Assembly (NCBI RefSeq): GCF_934632265.1
Contig: NZ_CAKTYH010000008.1
Location: 1-35,566 of the forward strand
Origin: an uncultured Senegalimassilia sp.
GTDB lineage: Bacteria > Actinomycetota > Coriobacteriia > Coriobacteriales > Eggerthellaceae
DNA length: 35,566 nucleotides
Direction: 5' to 3'
Position 1 is the first letter of the stretch. Each line of letters opens with the position of its first letter. The position numbers and the translations under genes are program-made. Of the stretch, positions 1 through 7,016 are shown piece after piece. The notes beneath the pieces are model-generated. The model was not told where the DNA came from and did not search any database. It saw only the letters and a program-made list of their open reading frames with translations.

Positions 1-332
1 GTATAGGAAACGGTCACGGCACGGGAGCGCTGCAGGTCGAGCAGGCGCGCCTGCTTCTCGGCGTCGGTCAGGCGCGTGTTCATGGTGATGAGCGAGAACC
101 CGCCGTAGGCGGCCGCGAGCAGCATGATGACGAAGGCCGGGTTGTTCGGCAGGTCGATCACCACGGCGTCGCCCGGCTCGACGCCCCTTCGACGCAACAG
201 GCTGGCCAGGCCCGCCGCCATCATGCGGGCTTCCCTATACGAGAACGCTTCCACGTTCCCTTCCTTGTCGACAAACGTGAAGCATGTGCGCTGCGGGTTC
301 TGCCGCACCATGCCTTCGAATACGCCGATCAT
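1..332 (-). CDS. menE: AMP-dependent acyl-CoA ligase, N-terminal part (probable o-succinylbenzoate-CoA ligase, MenE)
   Basis: The gene is cut by the left window edge, so only the first 110 or so residues are visible. They match the start of an ANL-superfamily adenylating enzyme: an opening helix (MIGVFEGMVRQNPQRTCF), then a segment containing FSYREA, then GDAVVIDLPNNPAFVIMLLAAAYGG, the usual N-terminal fold of acyl-CoA synthetases. The ATP-binding P-loop lies outside the window. MenE activates o-succinylbenzoate with ATP and CoA, giving the substrate of MenB. The assignment to MenE rather than another acyl-CoA ligase rests on its position 42 nt behind menB in the same direction and on menD, menF and menH nearby. 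ATG at 332 is the first good start, but the ribosome-binding site in front of it is weak (AAAGG, distant), which suggests translation coupled to menB. Confidence 0.75.
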   Translation of the reverse strand, partial: MIGVFEGMVRQNPQRTCFTFVDKEGNVEAFSYREARMMAAGLASLLRRRGVEPGDAVVIDLPNNPAFVIMLLAAAYGGFSLITMNTRLTDAEKQARLLDLQRSRAVTVSY

Positions 333-374
333 GAGGGTTCTGTGCCTACCTTTGCCTTGAACTGCTGAAACGAC

Positions 375-1214
375 TTACGGGAACTTCGGGTACTTGGAGA
401 AGTCGGGCTTGCGCTTCTCCTTGAACGCGTCGCGGCCCTCCTTCGCCTCGTCGGTGGTGTAGTACAACAACGTGGCGTCGCCGGCGAACTGCTGCAAACC
501 GGCCAAGCCGTCGGTGGCGGCGTTGAAGGACGCCTTCATGAAGCGCAGCGCCGTGGGGCTGAACTGCAGCATCTCGCGCGCCCACTGCACGGTCTCCTCC
601 TCGAGCTGCTCGAAGGGCACCACTTTGTTGACCATGCCCATGTCGAGCGCTTCCTGCGCCGTATACTGGCGGCACAGGTACCAGATCTCGCGCGCCTTCT
701 TCTGGCCGACCATGGCCGCCAGGTAGCCCGCGCCGTAGCCGGCGTCGAAGCTGCCCACCTTCGGGCCCGTCTGGCCGAACTTCGCCGTTTCCGCGGCGAT
801 GGACAGGTCGCACAGGATGTGCAGCACGTGGCCGCCGCCGATGGCGTAGCCGTTGACCATGGCGATGACGGGCTTGGGCACCACGCGGATCAGGCGCTGC
901 AGGTCAAGCACGTTCAGGCGGGGGATGTTGTCCTCGCCGACGTAACCGCCGTTGCCGCGGATCTTCTGGTCGCCGCCGCTGCAGAACGCCTCGTCCTCAT
1001 GACGGCCGCCGTGGTTGGCGCCCGTGAGGATGATGACGCCGACGGAGGCGTCGTCGCGCGCCACGGAGAACGCGTCGTACATCTCGTTGACCGTCAGGGG
1101 CGTGAAGGCGTTGCGCCTGGCGGGGCGGTTGATAGTGATCTTCGCGATGCCCTCGTACGTTTCGTAGACGATCTCGCGGTATTGCTTTCCAGGTTGCCAC
1201 TGGATGTCGCTCAT
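375..1214 (-). CDS. menB: 1,4-dihydroxy-2-naphthoyl-CoA synthase
   Basis: MenB closes the second ring of the naphthoquinone, converting o-succinylbenzoyl-CoA to 1,4-dihydroxy-2-naphthoyl-CoA in the cytoplasm. The 279-residue protein has the crotonase fold. The oxyanion-hole segment FCSGGDQ is at about residues 77-83, AIGGGHVLH at 124-132, and the MenB-specific [19 protein letters not shown] at about 148-166. It ends in YPKFP, the classic MenB C-terminus. Length is normal for the family. The start at 1214 is preceded by GGAAGGAATCAC, a good ribosome-binding site. The gene lies between the HPt gene upstream and menE downstream on the same strand. A long hairpin sits in the 168-nt gap to the HPt gene, so menB may have its own promoter or be separated by processing. 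Confidence 0.95.
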   Translation of the reverse strand: MSDIQWQPGKQYREIVYETYEGIAKITINRPARRNAFTPLTVNEMYDAFSVARDDASVGVIILTGANHGGRHEDEAFCSGGDQKIRGNGGYVGEDNIPRLNVLDLQRLIRVVPKPVIAMVNGYAIGGGHVLHILCDLSIAAETAKFGQTGPKVGSFDAGYGAGYLAAMVGQKKAREIWYLCRQYTAQEALDMGMVNKVVPFEQLEEETVQWAREMLQFSPTALRFMKASFNAATDGLAGLQQFAGDATLLYYTTDEAKEGRDAFKEKRKPDFSKYPKFP

Positions 1215-1305
1215 GTGATTCCTTCCGCTGCTACGCGAAAACGCAAGGGTTTGCGCGAAGTTTTACGTGTACGAAACAATGGTAGCGAATTCGCCCGACA
1301 TAAGC

Positions 1306-1339
1306 ACGCTCCGCACGATATCCGCATCGTACGGAGCGT
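1306..1339. repeat. Long inverted repeat between the HPt gene and menB
   Basis: Arms of 13 bp (CGCTCCGCACGAT and ATCGTACGGAGCG) flank a 6-nt centre. On the transcribed minus strand the single mismatch becomes a G-U pair, so the RNA could fold into a near-perfect hairpin. There is no T-run on either side, so it is not a canonical intrinsic terminator. It may be an mRNA-end, processing or operator element ahead of menB. Confidence 0.5.
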
Positions 1340-1382
1340 CTGGGCTTCCTCGTTCCATTGCGCAGCCAGGCTACGCGCCTTG

Positions 1383-1739
1383 CTACAAGGCGGCGCGCAG
1401 GGCCTCCGCCGTCTTGCCGTACTCGGCTTCCACGGGCGCGAACAGCTCCTTTGCCCGCGTAAGGTCGGCGGGCTTGGCGCGCAGCTCCTCGGTCAGCACG
1501 TTCGACGGCTCGTACAGGCCGGTGAATCCCATGTTCTGCGCAATGCCCTTCAGCGTGTGGGAGGCAAGGAACGCCGCGTCCGCGTTGCCATCCCGCAGAG
1601 CTTCGCCCAGCTGCTCGAAGCTGGGGTCCTCCAGGAACTTCTCGGAGAAGCGCACGATGAGCGCCTCGCTGGTGAAACGACGCATCACGTCGTTGAAATC
1701 GGCTCCTACCTGGTTATATGCGTTCTCGATCGTGCTCAT
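1383..1739 (-). CDS. HPt (histidine phosphotransfer) domain protein
   Basis: This 118-residue protein is a stand-alone HPt module. The phospho-acceptor motif SHTLKG is at residues 60-65, with His61 as the expected acceptor, followed by the small-residue helix turn GIAQNMGFTGL and a second helical hairpin typical of the four-helix bundle. HPt proteins pass phosphate between a histidine kinase receiver and a downstream response regulator. The gene starts 56 nt after the stop of the GGDEF-receiver-HD-GYP gene, and that protein's receiver domain is an obvious candidate partner; this is inference. The start at 1739 is preceded by AAGGAAAGGCGAG. No kinase gene is visible nearby. Confidence 0.85.
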   Translation of the reverse strand: MSTIENAYNQVGADFNDVMRRFTSEALIVRFSEKFLEDPSFEQLGEALRDGNADAAFLASHTLKGIAQNMGFTGLYEPSNVLTEELRAKPADLTRAKELFAPVEAEYGKTAEALRAAL

Positions 1740-1795
1740 GGCCTACTCGCCTTTCCTTGATGGACTGTTTTCGTCATCGGGGCGCCCGCCTTCGA

Positions 1796-3730
1796 TCAAG
1801 CTCCCGCGCTTTCCCGCCCCTCGTCATTCATTGAAATAGGGGGGGGTGGATCTTCCTCGTCCTTCTCGGCGACGATGCGGTCCTGCAGATCGATGAGGCA
1901 ATCGATGAGCAGCGGGTTGAAGGCGCCGCAGTCGCCGTTCAAGATCATGTGCATGGCCTTCTCGTGCGAGAACGCCTCCTTGTACACGCGGTCGCTGGTG
2001 AGGGCGTCGTATACGTCGACCAACGAGACGACCTGCGCCGATATGGGAATCTCCTCGCCCTTCAGCCCGTCGGGGTATCCGCCGCCGTCGTAGCGCTCGT
2101 GGTGCCAGCGGCAGATGTCGCGCGCAGCGCGCACCAGGGCGCTGTCGCGGTACTGCACCATGCCCTCCAGCATGTCGCCGCCGATGGTGGTGTGCGTCTT
2201 CATGATCTCGAACTCCTCGGGCGTCAGGCGGCCCGGCTTGTTCAAGATGCTGTCGGGGATGGACAGCTTCCCCAGGTCATGCAGCGTCGAGGCCGCGGCG
2301 ATGGTGGCGCGCTCGCTCGAGCTGATGTGGTAGCGGTCCGTTTTGCGCATCAGGTGCTCCAACATCATCTCGGTGAGCTTGCGCACATGCTGCACGTGCG
2401 GCCCGCTTTCGCCGTTGCGCAGCTCCATGGCCCCGCCCATGATATCGACGAGCATGCGGCTTTCGCGCTCGCGCTCGTAGAACTGCTGCGCGAGCATAGT
2501 GGAAAGGCGCCGCTGCTTGATGTACAGGCGCATGATGTTGCTGACGCGCTGGCGCACGATACGCTTGTCGAAGGGACGGCTGATGTAGTCGGAAGCGCCC
2601 AGCTCATAGGCGCGCAGCACCGAGTCGTCGGAATCGTCGCTGGAGATCATGATGACGGGGATGTCGTCGATCCAGCCGTTGCGCGACATGCAGGAGAGCA
2701 CGTCGAAGCCGTCCGCGCCGGGCATGACGATGTCGAGCAGCACGATGGAGATGCCGCTTCCGTGCTGTTCCAGGCACGCGATGCCCGCTTCGCCGCAATC
2801 CGCCTCGAGGATCTCGTACTGATCCTTGAGCATCTCGCTCAAGATGACGCGGTTCATCTCGGAATCGTCCACCACCAGCAGCAACGGCTTATGGAACTCG
2901 TAGGGGTCGAGGTTGTCTGAATCGGTGATGACGAAGTTCTTGCGGCCCTTCGCCTTGTACATGAGGCCGTCCGCCTGGCGTACCGCCTCCTCGACGGTGC
3001 GCCCCTCGGACAGCACACCGCCGATGCTGACGGTGAGGTTGATATTCTCGTACCCGGGAACGGGCGTTTCGGCCAGCTTATCCGCCATATCGTGCAGCTT
3101 GCGCGCGAAGACATCGGCGGAGATGCCGGGGATGACCAGCACGAACTCGTCGCCGCCGTAGCGTACGAGCATGTCGCTGGACCGGACGCAGCTCCTGAGC
3201 ACGCTCGCAGCCGTTTTGATGGCGACATCGCCCGCGTGATGGCCCAGCGTATCGTTGACCAGCTTGAAATCGTCCAAGTCCAAAACGGCCACGCCGGCGA
3301 ACACATGCTGATTGCGCAAATTGTCCTCGTAGAAGCGTCGGTTGTAAGCGCCCGACAGCGCATCGTGATAGAGCAGCTCCTCGGAAAGCATGCCTCTGGC
3401 AACCGCGTCGACAGGCTGAGCGCACATGAGCACGCCCGGCTTGCCGTCGACGTTCACATACCAGGCAGACGCGCGATGGACCTGATCGCCCATGAGCACC
3501 CTGTGCGTTCGAGAGCCCCCGTTACGCAGAACATCCTTGCACACCCCGCGCATGCAAACGCATGCGTTGCCGTACAGCAGACAGGACTCCTCTTCCTCGA
3601 TTTCCCCTTCGTCAAGAAAGCGCACAACGGGATAGATGCCGAGCAAGCGGCCCATTTCCGCTTCCAGTTCGTCCCTCGACATATCGAGTCGCCGATTTTG
3701 CTGCTCGGTACCTTGCGTTTTGTCGTCCAT
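1796..3730 (-). CDS. Cyclic-di-GMP signalling protein: GGDEF - receiver - HD-GYP
   Basis: The 644-residue protein has four parts. Residues 1-110 hold a Cys-rich segment (Cys50, 57, 59, 64, with Cys103 further on). Residues 115-268 are a GGDEF diguanylate cyclase with RYGGDEF at 190-196 and an upstream RSSD (183-186) at the position of the inhibitory I-site. Residues 282-400 are a receiver domain with acidic pair Asp288/289 and phospho-acceptor Asp333 in LLDIVMPG. Residues 425-625 are an HD-GYP phosphodiesterase with HDLGK at 484-488 and GGGYPDG at 549-555. It therefore carries both synthesis and hydrolysis motifs for c-di-GMP. The conserved receiver lysine before Pro is an arginine (SRPFD, Arg386), which may alter signalling. 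No membrane segment is evident, so it is probably cytoplasmic. The HPt gene follows directly. A 233-nt gap with a hairpin separates it from menH. Confidence 0.93.
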   Translation of the reverse strand: MDDKTQGTEQQNRRLDMSRDELEAEMGRLLGIYPVVRFLDEGEIEEEESCLLYGNACVCMRGVCKDVLRNGGSRTHRVLMGDQVHRASAWYVNVDGKPGVLMCAQPVDAVARGMLSEELLYHDALSGAYNRRFYEDNLRNQHVFAGVAVLDLDDFKLVNDTLGHHAGDVAIKTAASVLRSCVRSSDMLVRYGGDEFVLVIPGISADVFARKLHDMADKLAETPVPGYENINLTVSIGGVLSEGRTVEEAVRQADGLMYKAKGRKNFVITDSDNLDPYEFHKPLLLVVDDSEMNRVILSEMLKDQYEILEADCGEAGIACLEQHGSGISIVLLDIVMPGADGFDVLSCMSRNGWIDDIPVIMISSDDSDDSVLRAYELGASDYISRPFDKRIVRQRVSNIMRLYIKQRRLSTMLAQQFYERERESRMLVDIMGGAMELRNGESGPHVQHVRKLTEMMLEHLMRKTDRYHISSSERATIAAASTLHDLGKLSIPDSILNKPGRLTPEEFEIMKTHTTIGGDMLEGMVQYRDSALVRAARDICRWHHERYDGGGYPDGLKGEEIPISAQVVSLVDVYDALTSDRVYKEAFSHEKAMHMILNGDCGAFNPLLIDCLIDLQDRIVAEKDEEDPPPPISMNDEGRESAGA

Positions 3731-3792
3731 AGCCGGTGAGCCTCTGTTTCGAGTTGATTCGAGCGTGTGTGCATGCTGTTTCCAACGAGTTC

Positions 3793-3818
3793 ATTGTAGC
3801 AAAGGCGTACCACGTCAA
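3793..3818 (-). promoter_or_regulatory. Possible promoter of the GGDEF/HD-GYP gene
   Basis: On the minus strand TGCTACAAT forms an extended -10 box (TACAAT at 3793-3798). TTGACG lies upstream at 3813-3818, but the 14-nt spacer is short for a standard -35, so the extended -10 may carry most of the activity. It lies 63 nt ahead of the start codon. Confidence 0.35.
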
Positions 3819-3875
3819 CGCATGAATCGGGCAAGGCCCGGAAAGATAGCCCGGAGCGATTGGGGAGCGCCGGGC

Positions 3876-3912
3876 GCCTGGTGGGATGATCGGGGGCAGA
3901 ATCCCGCCAGGC
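3876..3912. repeat. Inverted repeat between menH and the GGDEF gene
   Basis: GCCTGGTGGGAT (3876-3887) pairs with ATCCCGCCAGGC (3901-3912) over 12 positions with one G-T/C-A position, around a 13-nt loop. No T-run follows on the minus strand. It lies 52-88 nt past the menH stop and could end or process the men mRNA, or be part of the leader of the signalling gene. Confidence 0.45.
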
Positions 3913-3963
3913 GGCCGTCGCGCAGTTGGGAGGGGCCTACCGAAATAGACAGCGAATGCCCTG

Positions 3964-4848
3964 CTAGCGCGTAGCCAGGCTGTGCACGCAGGCGGCGAAC
4001 ACCTCGGGGGCCTCCAGGTGGACGTTGTGCCCCACCTTCGGCGCGATGCGCGTCCTGATGACGCCCTCCTCGTGCAGGTTGGCTGCAAGCTTGCTGTACT
4101 TCACGTCCTTTTCGCCAGCCAGGTAGAGGGCCGGGTAGCCGCGCAGGCCCAGCTCGCGCAACGCCGCCGTGGTCTCGCGATAGGAGGGCATGCGATGCTG
4201 CCCGGCGCATTCCACGCATTTGGCCAGCGCCTCGGGATCGTTGGCAAGCCGGTTGGCGCGCACCGCGGCGCGAACCTTCCTCGGCAGCGCCTTCTGCGAT
4301 TCGAACAGCGGGAGGTTCTCCCAATAGGTCATAAAGTCCTTGAGCGGCATCTCACGCAGGCGGCGCGCCATATCGGCATCGCGCTCGATGGCGGCATCGC
4401 GCTCCGCCTGCGTTTTCGGCCCCATGCCGACGCTTTCAAGCAGCAGGCCGCTCGTTTGCTTGGCGAAGGTCGCGGGACCCGCCTCGAGCAACGCGGAAAG
4501 CGCCACGCGACCACCCATCGAATAGCCCACCACCAGGGGCTTCCCTGGAATCAGCTTGATGAGGGCCAGGAGCGCCTCTCCCATGGCCGGCAGGCTGTAC
4601 GGCGCCGGATGGACCGGGACCGACGATCCGCCGTGACCGACGAGATCGATGCCGTACACGTCGCGCTCAAGGAAGATGGCGCGGCTTGTGGGGAACCAGG
4701 ACATCGCGTTCTGCGCGAACCCATGCACGAACAGCACCGGGGTGCGACGGCGGCCGCGAGCAGGATCCTCCTTCAAGTACAGGTAACGATATCGGACTCC
4801 ATCAACGTCGAAACAGGCGGTTTCCGACTGCTCGAGCATTATCTCCAT
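3964..4848 (-). CDS. menH: MenH-type alpha/beta hydrolase (SHCHC synthase)
   Basis: MenH removes pyruvate from the MenD product to give 2-succinyl-6-hydroxy-2,4-cyclohexadiene-1-carboxylate. The 294-residue alpha/beta hydrolase has the oxyanion/HG motif FVHGFAQ at 40-46, nucleophile elbow GYSMGG at 108-113 (Ser110), a probable acid Asp248 in GEKDVKY, and GHNVHLE at 273-279 carrying the catalytic His. The segment WENLPLFESQKALP at 176-189 resembles the cap region characteristic of MenH rather than generic hydrolases. The start at 4848 has a strong ribosome-binding site (GAGGAGG, 5 nt spacing). It follows menD by 146 nt on the same strand, a gap holding two inverted repeats, so it may be transcribed both with menFD and from a local promoter. 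Confidence 0.85.
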   Translation of the reverse strand: MEIMLEQSETACFDVDGVRYRYLYLKEDPARGRRRTPVLFVHGFAQNAMSWFPTSRAIFLERDVYGIDLVGHGGSSVPVHPAPYSLPAMGEALLALIKLIPGKPLVVGYSMGGRVALSALLEAGPATFAKQTSGLLLESVGMGPKTQAERDAAIERDADMARRLREMPLKDFMTYWENLPLFESQKALPRKVRAAVRANRLANDPEALAKCVECAGQHRMPSYRETTAALRELGLRGYPALYLAGEKDVKYSKLAANLHEEGVIRTRIAPKVGHNVHLEAPEVFAACVHSLATR

Positions 4849-4884
4849 GAGCGCCTCCTCGATCCCTTACATTTGTTGTTGTAT

Positions 4885-4903
4885 GCAATGTGTACAACAT
4901 TGC
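4885..4903. promoter_or_regulatory. Small palindrome upstream of menH, possible operator
   Basis: GCAATGT-GTACA-ACATTGC is a 7-bp inverted repeat with a 5-nt centre, 37 nt ahead of the menH start codon in an A+T-richer patch where a promoter would be expected. The size and symmetry fit a dimeric repressor site. No regulator can be named. Confidence 0.3.
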
Positions 4904-4908
4904 GAGCT

Positions 4909-4940
4909 CGCAAGGCCGGGCACGAGGCACCGGCCTTGCG
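4909..4940. repeat. Hairpin between menD and menH
   Basis: CGCAAGGCCGG and CCGGCCTTGCG form a perfect 11-bp stem around a 10-nt loop, 55 nt beyond the menD stop. There is no T-run, so it is more likely an mRNA stability or processing element than a standard terminator. Confidence 0.45.
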
Positions 4941-4994
4941 GCGGTGATTGCGCGCCGAGCACCAACCTTGCGGCGACAGTTGCGCGGCGAGCGC

Positions 4995-7016
4995 TTACCA
5001 ATACTTGGCGTAGCGCTCGCGCAGGCCCTGCAGGGGCACGGGCACCTCGATGAAGCTGATGCCCGGCACATCCAACGATGCGCGATATGCCCGGTCGAAC
5101 TCGGCCAGTGTGGCCGTTTTGCTGTAGGGCACGCCGAATGCGGCGACCGCAGCCTGGAAGTCCACGTCCTGAGGCGTGAGGAACAGGCGCTCGAAATACG
5201 CTTCCTGCGACTTCTGGGGCAGCATGTCGAATATGGCGCCGCCGTTGTTGTTCAGCAGCACGATGGTAATGCCCTGCTCGCCGGCGTTTGTTTCGCAGCT
5301 ATTACGCTCGGCGGCCTGCTCCGGCGTGCGGCTTGCGCCGTCTGCGGCGTCGGCAAGCTGCCGCTGCACGCGCAGCTCGCGCTGCAACGCTAGGGCGTTC
5401 AGGTCGTGCTGCATGGTCAGATCGCCCGTGATCAGCGTGGTGCGGCCGAAGCAACGCGAGGCGCCGATGGCCGTGGACACCGTGCCGTCGATGCCGTTCA
5501 AACCTCGATTCGCCAGCACGGTCAACCGCTTGCTGCCCTTCAGGTAGAAGGTGTCCACGGCGCGCACGCTCATGGAGTTGGCCGCGAACAGGCACGAGCC
5601 TTCGGGGGCAAGCTCCAGCACGCGGCGGACATAGGCGCCCTCGAAGCCGTCTGCACCGGGCTCTTCGCCGGCATCCACCGCAGCTATACGCTTGGCGGCG
5701 GCTTCCTCCACCCGCTGCCACGTGTTGGCGAACGACAGGTCGTTGGCGCCTGCCGCCGCAGGACCATCCTCCATGCGCAGCGCGCGCGTCATGCTTTGCG
5801 CGAAGTCGGCGGGTTTCATGCGGACGAACACCGTGGTGGCGGCGTTGGTGTCGCGCGTTTCCAGGGGATCGACCACAACCTGCAGCACGCCGGCATCTTC
5901 GCGCGCACGAGCCCACTGGGTCGCGCGCTTCGACACGGGGTAGCGGCCGAAACGCACGATGACCTGCGGGTTCAGGTTTTCGTCAGGCGATATGCCGCCA
6001 GGCTGGAACACGCTGTCGTAGTTGCCGATCACCAGCGGGTCATCGAAGGAACGCAGCCCCGACAGAGGGTCGGCAAGCACCGGGATGGCGAAAGCGCGAG
6101 CGAAAGCAAGCACGCGCTGCGCCTCGTCATGCGTGGCGCAGGAGCCTTCGCCTGCCAGCAGCAACACGCTGTTGGCGAGCAGCTCGCTGGCAAGCTTAGC
6201 GGCGGCAGCGCCCTCCATGCCCCCGCGCACCTGCGCGACGCCGATGGGAAGCAGCGGGTTGCGGGTGGGTCTTGCCGCAGGGATTGCGCTATCCGCAGCG
6301 GCCTGTTCGGTACCGGGGATGCCGGCGTCGAACAGGTCGGGCAGCGTCACGTCGGGCTTGAGCGGCTCATCGAACGGGAAGTTCAGGTGCACCGGGCCGC
6401 CGAAGCAGGCTCCTGCGAGACGCTGGGGTGCGCTGGCTGCCGCCGAGGGTGCCGCAGAGGATGCCGTCGAGGGGTTTTGCGCCCTTTGGTTTTGCGAGAG
6501 CTCGCACGATCCGAGCGCAGCGATGCACGCCTCGCGGGCGGCTTGACGGGCGAAGCGCAACGAGGCCTCGTCGTCTGCAGGCAAGGGCATACCGCGATAG
6601 GCGCGCACGTGCGTGCCGTAAGCGTGCGATTGGTCGCAGGTTTGCGGAGCGCCAAGCCCTTGTAGCTGCGGCGGGCGATCGGCCGTCAACACAATCAAGG
6701 GCACGCGCGACGATTCCGCCTCGAGAATGGCCGGATAGTAGTTGGCGATAGCCGTGCCCGACGAGCACACCAACGCCGCCGGACGCCCGGACGCCTTCGC
6801 CATGCCCAGCGCCAGGAAGGCGGCGCCGCGCTCGTCGATGTCCACATACGTGCTCATACGCTGCGGGGCGCGGCAAGACAGCTCGTAGGCAGTCATGGAC
6901 AGCGGGGTGGAACGCGACCCGGGGCTGATCACCACGTTCTGCACGCCCCATTTCGCGAGCTCATCGAAGAACGCTCCCAGGAAGCGCGCGGTTGCGCGCG
7001 GATCGGCGACGGTCAT
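4995..7016 (-). CDS. menD: 2-succinyl-5-enolpyruvyl-6-hydroxy-3-cyclohexene-1-carboxylate synthase
   Basis: MenD is the thiamine-diphosphate enzyme that joins 2-oxoglutarate to isochorismate, the committed step to menaquinone. The opening residues include WGVQNVVISPGSRSTPLS, with catalytic Glu62 in DIDERGAAF. The ThDP/Mg-binding region begins at GDLTMQHD and ends at LNNNGGAIFDMLPQ. At 673 residues it is longer than typical MenD (about 550-580). Two expansions account for this: an Ala/Ser-rich stretch around residues 172-200 and an insert of about 30 residues between GDLTMQHD and the NNNGG motif. ATG at 7016 overlaps the menF stop by 4 nt (ATGA), a sign of translational coupling. The open frame continues upstream without stop but only through the repetitive menF tail, so I reject that extension. 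Confidence 0.95.
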   Translation of the reverse strand: MTVADPRATARFLGAFFDELAKWGVQNVVISPGSRSTPLSMTAYELSCRAPQRMSTYVDIDERGAAFLALGMAKASGRPAALVCSSGTAIANYYPAILEAESSRVPLIVLTADRPPQLQGLGAPQTCDQSHAYGTHVRAYRGMPLPADDEASLRFARQAAREACIAALGSCELSQNQRAQNPSTASSAAPSAAASAPQRLAGACFGGPVHLNFPFDEPLKPDVTLPDLFDAGIPGTEQAAADSAIPAARPTRNPLLPIGVAQVRGGMEGAAAAKLASELLANSVLLLAGEGSCATHDEAQRVLAFARAFAIPVLADPLSGLRSFDDPLVIGNYDSVFQPGGISPDENLNPQVIVRFGRYPVSKRATQWARAREDAGVLQVVVDPLETRDTNAATTVFVRMKPADFAQSMTRALRMEDGPAAAGANDLSFANTWQRVEEAAAKRIAAVDAGEEPGADGFEGAYVRRVLELAPEGSCLFAANSMSVRAVDTFYLKGSKRLTVLANRGLNGIDGTVSTAIGASRCFGRTTLITGDLTMQHDLNALALQRELRVQRQLADAADGASRTPEQAAERNSCETNAGEQGITIVLLNNNGGAIFDMLPQKSQEAYFERLFLTPQDVDFQAAVAAFGVPYSKTATLAEFDRAYRASLDVPGISFIEVPVPLQGLRERYAKYW

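Noticed and set aside
3731..3963. c-di-GMP riboswitch before the GGDEF gene
   Set aside because: The conserved aptamer blocks of c-di-GMP-I or -II riboswitches were not seen on the transcribed strand.
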